The notes beneath the pieces were generated by a model. That model ran no database searches and was not told the origin of the DNA. It was given only the letters and a program-made list of their open reading frames with translations. Positions 32,604 through 44,150 of a DNA stretch of 64,000 nt are shown piece after piece. Source of the stretch: Aphelocoma coerulescens (lineage: Eukaryota > Chordata > Aves > Passeriformes > Corvidae); NCBI RefSeq assembly GCF_041296385.1, contig NC_091019.1, positions 7,649,264 through 7,713,263 on the forward strand, written 5' to 3'. The translations under genes and the position numbers were made by a program. How positions within the stretch are numbered: the first letter of the stretch is position 1; each line of letters opens with the position of its first letter.

Positions 32604-33248
32604 TGTTCCGGTTTGGCCAAATTTAGAAATATATCCTCTGAGAGAAGGCACAGCCACCCTCCCCCACCAGGTTTGGGAAAAAATAAATTTTCCTCGAAGG
32701 AAATTGAAGAAGATAAAACTGTTTATTTAACAAACACACAGGAAAGGAAAATGAGGTTAAATGGTAAAATCTTTCGCTGTGGAGGAAAAACCTGGGAAAG
32801 CGTTAGAGTCCTCCCTTTGGTCTCCTCAGAGCTGGGGCTTGGCCCAGGGCCAGGCCCTCTGTGCCCAGTGGAAAGTCCTCCCAATGTGCTCTGATGTTTC
32901 AGCAATCAAGCAGTCCAGTAGAAAAGGGAGAAAATCCGAAATTCCAGAGAAGAAAAAGTTCAACTCTCAGTCTCTCTCCGGAGAACAAGAAACTGGAAAA
33001 AAACTGGCCAAAAGCTGACTGGAACACAGCAAGCCGGGTGCTTCCTCGCTCCCCTGCCGCAGTTGGGGAAAAAAAAACTGCTATCTTTATGTGACCTTGA
33101 ACAAGCTGCAAACTGCTTTGAGAAAGTTTTGCTACGTTTTTTTCCTTCCCCCTCTCAGGCTCAGTTTAGAGGCATAGAAAGGCACAAAAATTAATTTCTG
33201 GGCATAGTCAGCGATATGAGATACACATCATAAGGTCACCCCAAGACA
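32604..33248 (-). mobile_element. Solo LTR (645 bp), minus strand, 5-bp target duplication
   Basis: On the plus strand it runs TGTTCCGGTTTGG...CCAAGACA, flanked by GATGG at 32,599-32,603 and GATGG at 33,249-33,253. An AATAAA signal on the minus strand lies near 32,725. The short frames inside are chance frames. Confidence 0.8.
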
Positions 33249-33253
33249 GATGG

Positions 33254-33650
33254 CTAACTTAAAACTAAGGCATTTTATGAGGGTGAAAAAAAGGATGTAA
33301 ATTTTTATCTTAACTTTAGTGTTCTTATTAATGTTGCATTTAACAGACTTTTAAAAATGCTGTTTTTCCAAGTTGTTCATGTTGGTTTATGTCTGTTTAT
33401 GTGTGCACTTGAGTACATAAATTCATTAGCATAAAAGATTTTCATTGTTGGTTTAGCTCTCCAATGCAACCATGATATATATACACACTTGTCTTATTTT
33501 TTGTTGATTTCTTTCACTGAAACCCTTATAATTTTACTGGATTTGGGATTAGGCTCTGGAATTGTTGGTGTAACACCTGTTATTGATAAGTATCTGAACC
33601 ACGTTCCTCATCCTACTTCTCTGACAGTACCAACACAGACAGAAAGGTTT
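33254..33650. other. Non-coding, nothing recognised
   Basis: AT-rich spacer between the solo LTR and the SINE. Confidence 0.5.
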
Positions 33651-33779
33651 CTGTTGGATAGAGCATGGTGCTAGCAATGCCAAATTCGTGGGTTCAATCC
33701 CTGTGGTGGCCATTCATGTAAGTGTTGGACTCCATGACTTTGTGGGTCCCTTCCAGCTCAGAATAGTCTGTGATTCTGT
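33651..33779 (+). mobile_element. tRNA-Ile-derived SINE with CR1-like tail (TguSINE1 type)
   Basis: 33,651-33,712 reads like a decayed tRNA-Ile: TTGGATAGAGCATGGTGCTA, then GTGGGTTCAATCCC as the B box, then GGCCA. It is followed by GTTGGACTCCATGACTTTGTGGGTCCCTTCCAGCTCAGAAT...TGTGATTCTG, the CR1 3' end. A tRNA-Ile head joined to a CR1 tail is the structure of the passerine TguSINE1 family, as I recall it. It is too diverged, and lacks the 5' part, to be a working tRNA gene. Confidence 0.75.
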
Positions 33780-34960
33780 TTTTCAGAGGAAATACATATT
33801 GTTCTCTTGATGTGATCTCACCCTGTGCAGAAGTATAATTTTCTACATACGCTTCCTGAGGAAAAGCGTGCCTGTGATATGATGACGCGTTGTGGGGCAG
33901 GGAGGTAGAAAGAGTGCCGCATCCATCCCAAAAGCGTGCCTTTAGAGCAGCTCGGGGGATGCTGCGCAAACACACTAGGACACACTCTGATGCACTGTGA
34001 TGCCTTTTCCTGGTCTTAAAATCAAGAGTCATACACAGTTAGAAGGGGAAAAGGGATTTTACCTTGGTATTTATTTTAAGGATCCTTAGGTGCACACGTC
34101 CAGGTCATATGCATCGAGATGCACCCCGCCGAGAGTGCCCCCAGAGATCGGGTATAACATTATAGGTTTTACTAATTAGCATATCTAGCAAAGATTCCCC
34201 AATGAGAGGCTCAAGTGAGCTCCCCTCCCCAAGGAACCTTCCCCTGGATGGTTCTATCTTGGTTTACAGAATGTGTTCTGGAGAGGACCTTGGGGTCTGG
34301 GGCACACTGATTCCTAGCTATGAAACTTCTAAAATGTTTAGTCTCTTAGCTTGACAAAGAAGTCCAAGAATGTAGGCAAAAAGCACTAGGAATACAGAAG
34401 TTGTAAAAAGGTATAACAGGGGTATAAAAGAAAAGGCAAAAAATCTTCATGGCATCAACTGGAGTTGGTGGATACTCACAGCCACTCACATACACACAGC
34501 CAGACAGCTCCTGCAGCATCGCCAGGGACAATGAGGTGGGAGGGATCCTTCGTATAGAGTTCCAAGGGGTTTATTGAAGTCCCCGCTCGGAGGGATCCAG
34601 GGACAAAGAACCAAGAACATCGAGGGGTCCAGGGTTTTAACCAGGGCACCACTGGAGGCGGGCAGAACATCAGAGACTAATCATCTGGGGGCCAAGGGGT
34701 GGAGAGGACGTGGGGTGGCAGGACAGTGACCAGTGGGGAATGTGAGGGGTAGAACAAGGGAACTGGGAACCAGTGGGGTATCAAGGAAAGGAGATCTAGA
34801 ACATGGACTTAAAAGGGGTAAAGGGGGTGGTCTTAGACCTCTGAGACTGCCCAGCAGGGGACCCCCACCGTCCCAGGGCCCTGCAGCTCCCCGGCCAATC
34901 CCATGGTGGACTCAACCACCGCAACAATATGAGGGATTAATTTTGCCCTGGTGAGAACAT
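33780..34960. other. Mixed LTR-like debris, no gene
   Basis: Two stretches look like reversed LTR parts: 34,040-34,200 (a TATTTATTTTAAGG signal area) and 34,540-34,960 (GGTTTATTGAAGTCC followed by GC-rich DNA). I could not find paired ends or target duplications. Frames of 60-112 codons here show no family resemblance. Confidence 0.4.
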
Positions 34961-35894
34961 CTGCATGCAGAAGTGAAATAAGAGCAGAAGAAACTGCCTG
35001 CAGAGACCTGACTGCCTTGGAATAATCCCAAAAATGCTAAAATCCGTGTTTCTGTATTTATTTTAGCATTATTTGTGTTTTATATTTTTATCTGGCTGTT
35101 CTTAGCCTGGCACTATGCACACTATAACTGATACTATCTTATGTAATTGCCAGCTTTTTCTAGGTTGGGTGTGAAAATGCGTCCACAGGATGCTCAGTTG
35201 ATTTAAGAAAAAATTGTCTGTGATGCTAGACATGAGCCAGCACAGACCTGAGAGATACTCTATGTACATGTCTGAGCCTTGCAGATACTACCCTGCAAGC
35301 TGGGCCAAAAAAATGAGTATTAAAAAGAGCAAAGCCACCTCAGCCAGATTTCTGGCATGTAGCATAAAATATATAAAAGGTTGGTAACAAATGAGTGCCC
35401 TTGGAGAGGGAATGTTTCTGTCATTTCTCCTACCATTGTTCACCTGCTGCTATGATGACATTAGTATTTAGGACTCATTCTCCTCACTCAGAAAGCTCAG
35501 GTTTAATTGAGCTAATGCAAACAGTCAATAAGCAAAAAGCCAGAGACAAGTTTTTATGAGCAGGTTATGAGACTGGTGAAGACATGGCAAAGTGTGACCT
35601 CCTTCTACTGTCAACACTGCTGGTCTTTGGCAAGCACTTTAACATTTGGAAATCATCATCCAGACTTAGCTTGTAGTCACTGCATTGGAAACCAGAAGTC
35701 ATTACAGTTTTAATTGATTTCAAAATTTATATCAGATATGTATTTATTTGCTACCTTAGCCAACCAGCCCCTGAAGAATCACATTTGCCTCAAGTGACCT
35801 GGATAGGAGGAAGGAAAGAGTGAGTAGAGACCAATAAAATAGCTAATATTACTGTGAATGTTTTTCATCAGAACTTGATATGAATGTCCTTCTT
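34961..35894. other. Non-coding, nothing recognised
   Basis: There is no frame or repeat I can name before the next provirus. Confidence 0.5.
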
Positions 35895-36453
35895 CCAGCC
35901 TGGAAAGGATTGATTTTTACAGTTGCAAGGACAGCATGGCTAAAACCTGGATATTATTCTATACCACCTTCTGTCATTGCTGGGAGTAGGGGGAAGGGAG
36001 TCTCTTCCAAGAAGAAGGGGTTCCTTCTGGTCAACTAAGCATGGCAGAGAAAACCTTGGGAATGGCACAGGTTCCAAGCTGGAAGGAGCAGTAGGGCAGT
36101 GCCAGTTTTGAGTTGGAGGGAGTGGTTGTTGGATGGCATCAGTTCCAAGCCAGAGGGAGCAGTTGGAGTGGCATGGGTGAAGGCAAGTCAGGCTGTGCAG
36201 TAAGCATTTTGCATGTGAATCAGTCTCTTCTTTTGTACACTTTTCTTATTAGTATTGTTCCTGCTGCTGTTGGTTTTCTTATCTCATTGATGTTTCCAGT
36301 AAATTGTTCTAATCTCAACCCATTATTTTTACCTTTTGTTGCTCCAGTTGTCCTCTCCACCCCACTGCAGGGACAAGGAAGGGGGAGGGGAAGTGAGCAA
36401 GCAGTAGTGCAGTTTGGAGAGTCTCAGTGGGAGCATTAAATTGGGGAGTACCA
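35895..36453 (+). mobile_element. 5' LTR of ERVL copy B
   Basis: It matches 40,963-41,509 block by block: GGGGGAAGGGAGTC, GAGCATTTTGCATGTGAAT, CCAGTAAATTGTTCTAATCTCA and AAATTGGGGAGTACCATTC. The two have diverged noticeably, so the provirus is old. The left edge is approximate. Confidence 0.75.
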
Positions 36454-36609
36454 TTCATTCCCAGTGAGAGGCACAAAAGGTTGAGATAATAACAGATCCT
36501 CCCAGAGTGGGTTGGAAACAAATTTGATTTAAGTATCTATTGTATTAGGTATGGAGCAGTGGCCACAATGTTGCTTGGTCTGTTCATGTGGGTGTGGTAC
36601 TGAAACATA

Positions 36610-37297
36610 GATTTAAAAGAAATATAAAGATTTTCGTTATAGGTTAGCTGTGTTGAAATTAGTTAGAATAGGAAGGAATTCAGGCCCAGCTAGAGTTAAT
36701 TAAAATAGTTAAGAGAGCTGGACCTGAAACGGTTTTCGAGATGTTAGTAACTGATTACTGAATAATTGATGATCTGTCATTTGTATGTTTGCTTAGCTGT
36801 GCTTAGAATGAGGAACAGAAACATTGATAAGTTGGTCTAAGGAACAATTATCAATTTCCTCCCTTTGTGGGAACCTATTCAAAAGTCACGCAAGAGGAAA
36901 CTTAGAGGTCACTAAAGCAATTAGGATTGTTAAAGTTCAGAAAGGCGAAAAGGTCAAAATGAGGAAGATGAGCACACTTCATCTTTTTGGGACCACTGAC
37001 CCAATTCAAGACCACCGACTCAATTCAGAACACACACTACGCAGGCTTAATGACATTTAAGCTCATTTCCAAACGAAGCGGAGAATGGGAGGTGTTAAAG
37101 TTATGAATATGCATTTGTATTTTGGATCTTCATAATTTTTGTAAATAAAAAGCTTTGTGTTTGCTTGTATCAGGGCCCTGTGTCTTAGGGAGCTATCCCA
37201 CGCAGTGCCTGCCTGGCGCCAAATAAAACATGCACTTTGTAACTCTAAACTGTTAGAGAGTTTTTGCCTGTCTCAGTTGGATATCGATATTAGATCG
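36610..37297 (+). mobile_element. LTR-like insertion within the leader of ERVL copy B
   Basis: The leader of copy B aligns with that of copy C (52,400-52,470) up to about 36,606 and again from about 37,298, so the sequence between is inserted. It has two AATAAA signals (near 37,143 and 37,221) and ends ...TTTTTGCCTGTCTCA, like a class II LTR end. Exact ends and a target duplication were not resolved. Confidence 0.5.
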
Positions 37298-38985
37298 ATA
37301 TTCATATTTTGGTAAATCAGTACCTAACTCTGGATGTATCCCCTGCGTGTCCTCCTTGTGATGATATTTTTCTGCACAAGGAGAAGGATCAGGATTGCTT
37401 TGTTGTTGTACTGTGTGATATCTACTTATGACTTAATAACATCAAGGGCAATGAGGGTCATTTTGGATGTGTCTTCAGTGTTGCTCTCCTACCCTTACCT
37501 CAGGTTCTTCTGTGGGGAGTCCATTAACAAACATAACCAGTCTGTGGGGACAACAGAGGAGGATGATTTTCCACTTTTTTTACCCCCTTTCCCTCCTTCT
37601 GGCCTATTACAACGGCTTTTGAGTATTTTGAATTTCCCTTGGGTGTTAAGGAAAGCATGTTCTTGTTGCTAGTTCTGCGAGGTATCCCCAGTCCACAGCA
37701 TGTTTAGAGTTGTAAAAGAGATTTCTAGGGACATTATTCAGAGATTTGCTCTATAGGTGGATAGTCGTGACTGATGTGGAATGTAAGAGGACATGGGCCA
37801 GTTTCAAAGACTTCTCTCTTTCAATGGTTTGGAATTTCACCCCTGAACAACTACAGGACCCTGTTAAAGTATGTAAAAGAAAAATTCTGTGGCAGCTCCA
37901 GAGAAGTGTGAAGTTATGCAACATGCTGGGCTCTGGCTGCTATTTATCAGACAATGCTTGTTAGGGATAATTTTTGCAACAGCCAGGAGGGTGTAACTAG
38001 AACCTGGAGGGCCATAGGGGTCATAGGGTGATGGAACCCTCAGGGATAGGAGTAGGAAAGCAGAGCAACAGGCACTGTGGCCACTAAACTGCAGCTGAAC
38101 CACAGGAACAACCTATGCCAGTAGCAGTCACCCCTATACAGAACAAATCCAAGACAAAATCCATTCGCCTAGTAAGGCATGAAGAGGAAGTAGGGCCTTC
38201 ACAACAGAAGGAAGAGGTAGAACCAGAGATAATCACCCAATTCCTATCCCTAGGGGAGCTGCAAAATTAGGCCCTAGTGACCTAGCTTCTCTGACTCTGG
38301 GATATCAAGGCCCATGATATGAAACTAGATGGGAGGAAAGCCAAGCAACTGGGATCCCTGTCCCGGGATGTGGGCATTGACAAGAGGATTGGGAAGACGA
38401 CAGGAACTCTCAGCCTCTGGAGGTGGCTCTTGTCCTGTCAAGTGTGAATGAAAGGTATTCTCTCAAGAATGACTTAGTAGTGTGCCCAAGCAGGTAGAAC
38501 ACTATAGAGAATGGTATCCAGTACCTGAGAGAATTTAAATGACAATCCAGATGAGGTCCAGTGTACAACATTCATGTGGTGTAAGTTTGCACGGGGGGCA
38601 CCATCATCATACACCAATTCATTGGCATTGATGTCAATGAAAGGAGGAGAACAAACAATGCTCCAGGTGGCTACCCGACTCCAGCAATATAAAGATAATC
38701 TTTTTTCCTACCTACCGATCTGCACCTAAGCTGTAGAAAGGCCGTGCAAAACTGTGGACAGATTTGAAAGACTTGAGCGAGCGCTCCCCTGCTTGACAAG
38801 GAGAGTACACATCACACGGTTTTACTTACATGACCACAGAGAGAACATGATGAAATGGGGTGGAAAACCCACCTCTGCCCTAGCAGCACAGATATGTGAG
38901 TTGAGAGGAAGAACGACAACCTCAGGAAATCCTTCAAGGATAAATGCTACTCCAGTTTTCTGTGGGCAAGTCCTCAGATAACAAC
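37298..38985 (+). pseudogene. gag: ERVL copy B gag remnant
   Basis: It aligns with copy C at 52,440-52,850 and 54,290-55,240 (for example GAACCAGAGATAATCACC and the AGGAAAGCATG block) but has many stops and frame changes. It ends near 38,980 beside an internal deletion. Frames of 60-112 codons here are fragments only. ERVL Gag would form the core of the particle. Confidence 0.65.
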
Positions 38986-39248
38986 GAACGGGTGGATCAG
39001 GCTGCCAAGATTATATTGTCTCAGGTAGATCTGTACTGGCACTGTACTATTTATGGCTCAGTGGGCCTCAGGTCATCAGGGAAGAGATGCAAAATACTGA
39101 TGGGCTTGTGATCGAGGGGTGGACTTAACCATGGACACTATCTCCCACATTATATGTAACTGTGAAACATGCTGAAATCAAGCAGGCCAAGTGAGTAAAG
39201 CCCCTGTGGGATGGGGGACGATGGTCAAAATATAAGTATGGGGAGGCC

Positions 39249-39582
39249 TGTTGTGAGACGGCTGGCGATGAAAGAGATGGGGCAGATTGCTTGGATGCAA
39301 TAAGCCGATTTTATTGATTGAGTATTTATACCTTTTTAGCGGTTATATAAGCAGTTATATAAGCCGCAATCACTATAACAACCATATCTATGTTTCTTAA
39401 TAACATTGCAAAACTAGAAGCTAGCACTATCACAGGTACATACCAAGCATGCCTTTTATGCTGACTGTTTCATTATAGGCCTTACTGCCTGCCATGGTTT
39501 GCGGCCTAGCAGCTATAGTGCGTCCACTTCTGACATGAATTTAGCAGTGCTCTCACTTCTGCTTTCTAGCTGTATCTGCACA
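39249..39582 (-). mobile_element. Solo LTR in copy B integrase, 6-bp target duplication
   Basis: 334 bp, reading TGTTGTGAGACGG...ATCTGCACA on the plus strand. It is flanked by GAGGCC at 39,243-39,248 and 39,583-39,588. Removing one copy rejoins the ERVL integrase reading. Six-base duplications are typical of class II (ERVK/alpharetrovirus-like) integrases. A reversed AATAAA signal near 39,300 suggests minus orientation. Confidence 0.85.
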
Positions 39583-39918
39583 GAGGCCTGGCAAATCAAT
39601 TACATCACACTCCCACAAATGCACCGAGGCAAGTGCTACATACTTACAGTTGTGGAAACAATGTGCCTCACACCACTGTCTGGAACACCATCTTGGGTTG
39701 AGCCTTGAAAAGCAACTCCTGTGGTAACATGGCACCCCAGACAGAACTGATACAGACAATGAGAATAATTTCAAAAATAGCCACATAAACATCTGGGCCA
39801 GAGAGCATGGTGTTAAGTGGGTGTATCATATTCCTTGTCATGCACAAGCCTCTGGAAAGACTAAACAGCACAATGGACTGTTAAAAACCACATTGAAAGC
39901 AATGGGCAGTGGGACCTT

Positions 39919-40341
39919 TAATACTGTCCCTGCCCTGCTCCGTGGGGTCCCACATGCCCCCACATAAGCACGGGTGGGTTCAGTAATATAGTCAGTAGCA
40001 AAGAGTGGAGAAGGGTATTTGCATGCGTTCCAGCTGGAGCATTTATTGCTTCTACACTGTCGAAGGTTGCAGAGGCAAATACGAACATGACCCTGAAGCT
40101 CACAGTTTTATCCAGGCAGGACTAGGGAAAAAGGACCAATGGAGATCTCTGGGGGAGTGACGAGGGGTAGAGGCTAACAGACAACCGGAGAATCCAAACT
40201 GGGATAGATTAACATAACAGAATAAGTATCCTGGGAGAAGCTTTTTTGGTCACCCTAATATGAAGTGGTTCTTGTGGTACTAGGGACTTGTCTTACTGAA
40301 AACTCTCTGTCCCTTGTAATGTATGTTCACAGGCCACCACA
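39919..40341. mobile_element. Insertion (423 bp) in copy B integrase, 6-bp target duplication
   Basis: GACCTT occurs at 39,913-39,918 and 40,342-40,347, and the ERVL integrase alignment stops at the first and resumes at the second. The insert ends ...CCACCACA but starts TAATACTG rather than TG, perhaps a mutated LTR end. A solo LTR of a class II family is the likeliest identity. Confidence 0.6.
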
Positions 40342-40962
40342 GACCTTCAAACATTGGGATCTACATTTAGTAAGGACTACCTGGTTAGTTAACACTGGAG
40401 GCTCTACCAGTCGAGCTGGGCCTGGCTCAACATCCATGTACTGTGAAAGGAGATAAATTCTCTGTAATGCATAAGAAAAATGTGTTGGGGAAGACAGTTT
40501 GGACTAGTCCTGCCTCCAGCAAAGCAAACCCATCCATGGGATTGTTTTTGCTTAGGGACCTGGGTGCATTTAGTGGGTAATGCAGAGGGACAGGGACACA
40601 TGATGTGTGCCTCAAGGTAATTTGATTTTTGCGTAAGAGCAGCCTGTAATGTTGAACTGTATATATACATATGTACAATATACATAGTATATTGGTTGCT
40701 GAATGACACTGTCAGCGTATGTCATTACTGCCATGGACAATGAACATGAACTGCTCCAGATACACCAGCTGTGGGCTCCTGATGTAGCAACCAGCCAACA
40801 ACACACCAGCCCTCCAGCCCCAGGCATCTAGGATAGATAGAATCCACAGTGATGAACTAAATGAACTCAACATACATCTTGGAGAGATGGCTACTGACTG
40901 TGGAAATGATACTCATGTTTGTACATATAGATATATATATACATATGTATGTATAGAGTTTG

Positions 40963-41509
40963 TAGGTGTAGGCCAGGACAAGGTTCCTTTTTGCAATAGC
41001 CAGGAGTGGGCATGGCTAGGACCTGGAGGTTATTCAATACCACTTCATGACATTGCCAGGGGCAGGGGGAAGGGAGTCTTCTCCAAGGAGAAGGGGTTCC
41101 TTCTGGTTGAGTAAGCATGGTGGAGGGAGTGGTGGGGTGGCACTGGTTTCAGCCTGGAAGGAATAGTAGGTTAGCACCAGTTCCAAGCCAGAGGGAGTGG
41201 TGTGGTAATGCCAGTTCCAACACACAGGGAGCAGTCAGGGGTTGTGCTGGGTCAGGCTCTGCAGTGAGCATTTTGCATGTGAATCGCTTTCTGTCTTTAG
41301 GACATTTTTGTTATTAATATTGTTGCTGTGTTTCGTTTCCTTATGTCATTGCTCTTTCCAGTAAATTGTTCTAATCTCAGCCCATGATCTCTACCTTTTG
41401 CTCCTCCACTTGTCCTCTCCAGTCTGCCACAGGGGGAAGGAGGAAGGGCAGCATGAATGACAGCGTGGTTTGGAGAGTCTCAGCAGGAGCACTAAATTGG
41501 GGAGTACCA
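40963..41509 (+). mobile_element. 3' LTR of ERVL copy B
   Basis: Partner of 35,895-36,453. The start is approximate; the end is set by loss of similarity after GAGTACCATTC. No good polypurine tract is visible before it. Confidence 0.7.
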
Positions 41510-42907
41510 TTCCTAAACCACACCAATGAATCAGAAGCAGACCACTGGAAGTCCTGATATGAAACAAAACAAAAATTACTTGGGATTTTGTTGACATGGT
41601 TGCTTGAAACTGGAGAAAGTACATTAAAGAATATATTAATGGTATTTGTTCTATATTTACTCAGGAAAGCTGGAAATTAGTAGGCAGAAGAGTAGCAGAA
41701 GTGTTTGCTTAGCAATTTTTCTTTCAGGAGGGAATGGAAAGCAAAAAAAAGGCAGAAGAGAAGCTCCCAGAAGAGGTATGTAGGTAGTTGCTGGTTGGAG
41801 AAAGAGCCAATTCTTGAGTGAAGAAGCTAATAGAGGCTGGTTGAGGCACCTAATTTTGCTACTAAGGCACAAGCCATTTCCTCAGACAATAGGACAGATT
41901 TCAGATTTCTAGGATACAGCAGCTTCGCTTCCTGTTCAGGCGTGGCTGGTGCAGTGTTCTGCTGTTGTGTGCTTGTTTTCCCCCTGCCTGTCCTTCTCTG
42001 CAAACAGATAAAATCAATACAGTCAGCATCAACTCCTTCACTGGCTGAAGAGGAAAAACTTTGAGATGCTGCTTTTGGTAAAAGCGTGTGGTTGCACTCT
42101 CCCAATGGGCAGTGGGAGGAAGACACAGCTCTGCCTCCCTTGAGACATCATTTCCCACACAACTTAGGTTTGGAAAGGATGAATTCAAGCTATTCAAGAT
42201 TAATTCTAGACACACAAGTAAAAGGCAAAACAATAAACCACTAACAGAATGTTATAAATGACCCAGATCCAATATGGAAATGAGTTATTAAAAACTTACT
42301 GAGAACTATAAAAAATCAAGGAAGCAAAAGGGACAGCGCTGGGAGCTTGACACCATGCCAGAGGTTCGGTCACAAAATGATGGTCCTGACTTTTATACCC
42401 CAGTGATTGCATCAGCCTTTATGCATATTTATTTACAGTTTTGCATAGTCTCACCCCCTGTCACTCTTTTAGGAGCAGGTGCAGTTCTGTTGCTATGGTC
42501 ATCAGGGTCCTCACTGGATGGAATCCCACTCCTTTTATGATTGTGTCTTCAAAGTCTGGTTAGCAACAGCTTGTCCCATTTTAAACTTACAGAACTGACG
42601 TTACCACACACAAAACCATACAACCCCCACAAAAGTCAACCCCACAACCACACCACCCTAACAACACCAAACATTCCAACATATATCCCCATCCTGACAC
42701 TTCCCAAGGAGAACATTACAATATTTAATATTATAACTCATAATACGACTCATAACCCATAACTCATACAACACACAGCGAAAGAACTCTCAATAACTTC
42801 TTTATAACACAGAACATGATTGATTCTGAAATGTGAAACCTCTACCAACCTGGACAAGAAGCAAGCACAGCAGGATCAGGTAGACAGCAAGAACAGGTAA
42901 ATGTTGC
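41510..42907. other. Non-coding, unassigned; A/C-rich stretch near its end
   Basis: There is no gene. 42,595-42,780 is strongly A/C-rich on the plus strand (many CCACACAACC-like runs), as seen in some ERV internal regions. 42,340-42,540 may be a reversed LTR fragment, without clear ends. Confidence 0.4.
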
Positions 42908-43335
42908 TGTTGGGGCGGTCACGACACACAGACACAGTGCCTCTTTCAAGGGCCAAAAAGCTGTTTATTAAACAAAGCAGCCTCTTTTATACACCTTCTG
43001 TATGTTGTCATTCGTGTTACAGATTCATTGGCTGCTAAACTACTACAATAGGCTCATTGGCTATTATTAACCACAACATACTACCATTGGCTACCTATGG
43101 CATAAGCCTTCAAGCATTCAGAAAAATAACAGGTGCGGATATGTTGCTGTTTTCTCCTTCTACTGTTTAACTTTCTTTCTTCTGTTGGTACGACATTTTC
43201 ATGGGTAAAAACTAATTGTTTTTCTTCTCATGAACTTTTCTCACAGTCCTTCTCTAGCTGAAGTAACAGGCCTGAGCCATAATTTTACAAAAGCAGCAAG
43301 GCCTTCATTTTATAAGGTTTTACTTAAATGCCACA
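42908..43335 (-). mobile_element. LTR (428 bp), minus strand
   Basis: On the plus strand it runs TGTTGGGGCGGTCACGAC...AAATGCCACA. It is almost identical to 59,628-59,943 over their shared part. Immediately to the right, read on the minus strand, is AAAAAGGGGGAGA, a polypurine tract, so this is the 3' LTR of a minus-strand element whose internal DNA extends rightwards. Confidence 0.75.
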
Positions 43336-44150
43336 TCTCCCCCTTTTTGTTTTTTATGCAAAGGGTTCATGTATTCTAATGTTAAAACAGTTTGCACCTG
43401 TAAAGCCATCACCCCACCAAGACTGCCACTGGCCACTTACTGGCCACAGGACACAACACATGGAATACAGATCACAACCAGCAAAACTCACCAAGAACAA
43501 CCATGCCATGGACAAAAAGACTCATAACATAGGAAGTGTCCAATGTCCCCAGAGAGCTGCTTCTTCTTCTGCACTTGGCAGTAAATAGCTACTGTTCCAA
43601 AGCTCCCATGGCTGGAGCTCAGGGGCCACGCTGCCCAGACAGGAGGGAGTCCACCAGCCAGAAACGTGGACCCCAACACTGCCGAATGTCTCTCCGGAAG
43701 CATGGAAAAGGAAATAACTGAAGAAGGTCAGCAGGAACACAGCAACATGATGGTAGATGCAGTAGGACACAAGGCAGTTGGCAGGCTGCCTCCGCAAGCC
43801 TTCAGGTCACAGCCATCTTCCTGGCAGTCCTACTCCTGCTGGATGGTGACTGGGTCATTTTTCCTCTCACTGGGCCCCATTTTCTCTGAGGCAATTGATG
43901 TTTGTCAGGTCAGGCAGGTATCCACGCTAGACCTGTTGGCAATAAAACACGTATGTACCCTCTCCCCTAGGTCAGTAGATCAGCTTGGCCTTGCCATTGC
44001 ATGCCCAATTGTGGATCCTTACATAAAACCTTTTAGAAATTGGTTTCACACACGCAAATCTTCAGACTGATATTGCTCTGCTGGGGATCAAAATTGATGA
44101 TCTGCCTGCAAAAACTCTAGTGTAAATATTGCATTATCTAGATATTCCTG
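43336..44150 (-). mobile_element. 3' internal region of a minus-strand ERV, no protein recognised
   Basis: It adjoins the LTR at 42,908-43,335 through a polypurine tract. Frames on either strand (up to 134 codons at 43,666-44,070 plus) show no retroviral motif that I can name. The right boundary is unclear. Confidence 0.4.

Larger units (their letters stand above)
38986..40620 (+). pseudogene. pol: ERVL copy B integrase remnant, twice interrupted
   Basis: It starts in the last part of RNase H and runs through the integrase zinc domain (a GGTGGACTTAACCATGGACA block shared with copy A near 2,500) and core. The core is cut by an LTR at 39,249-39,582 and a second insertion at 39,919-40,341. It resumes with an ACCTTCAAACATTGGGATC block that matches the copy A region near 2,980. 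The C-terminal segment near 40,500-40,600 keeps the P-I-H-G-I-V type motif. Many stops. Confidence 0.7.
35895..41509 (+). mobile_element. ERVL-type provirus copy B, both LTRs present, internally deleted
   Basis: Similar LTRs at 35,895-36,453 and 40,963-41,509 flank ERVL leader, gag, the RNase H/integrase junction, integrase and the 3' region. Protease, RT and most of RNase H are missing: near 38,980 the sequence jumps from the end of gag to the last part of RNase H. At least three later insertions interrupt it (about 36.6-37.3 kb, 39,249-39,582 and 39,919-40,341). Its LTRs belong to a different family from those of copy A. Confidence 0.8.

Noticed and set aside
33651..33715. Possible functional tRNA-Ile gene
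   Set aside because: The 5' arm is missing, the acceptor stem does not pair, and it is fused to a CR1 tail, so it is a SINE.
43666..44070. 134-codon plus-strand frame
   Set aside because: It runs antisense to a minus-strand ERV internal region; no motif recognised.
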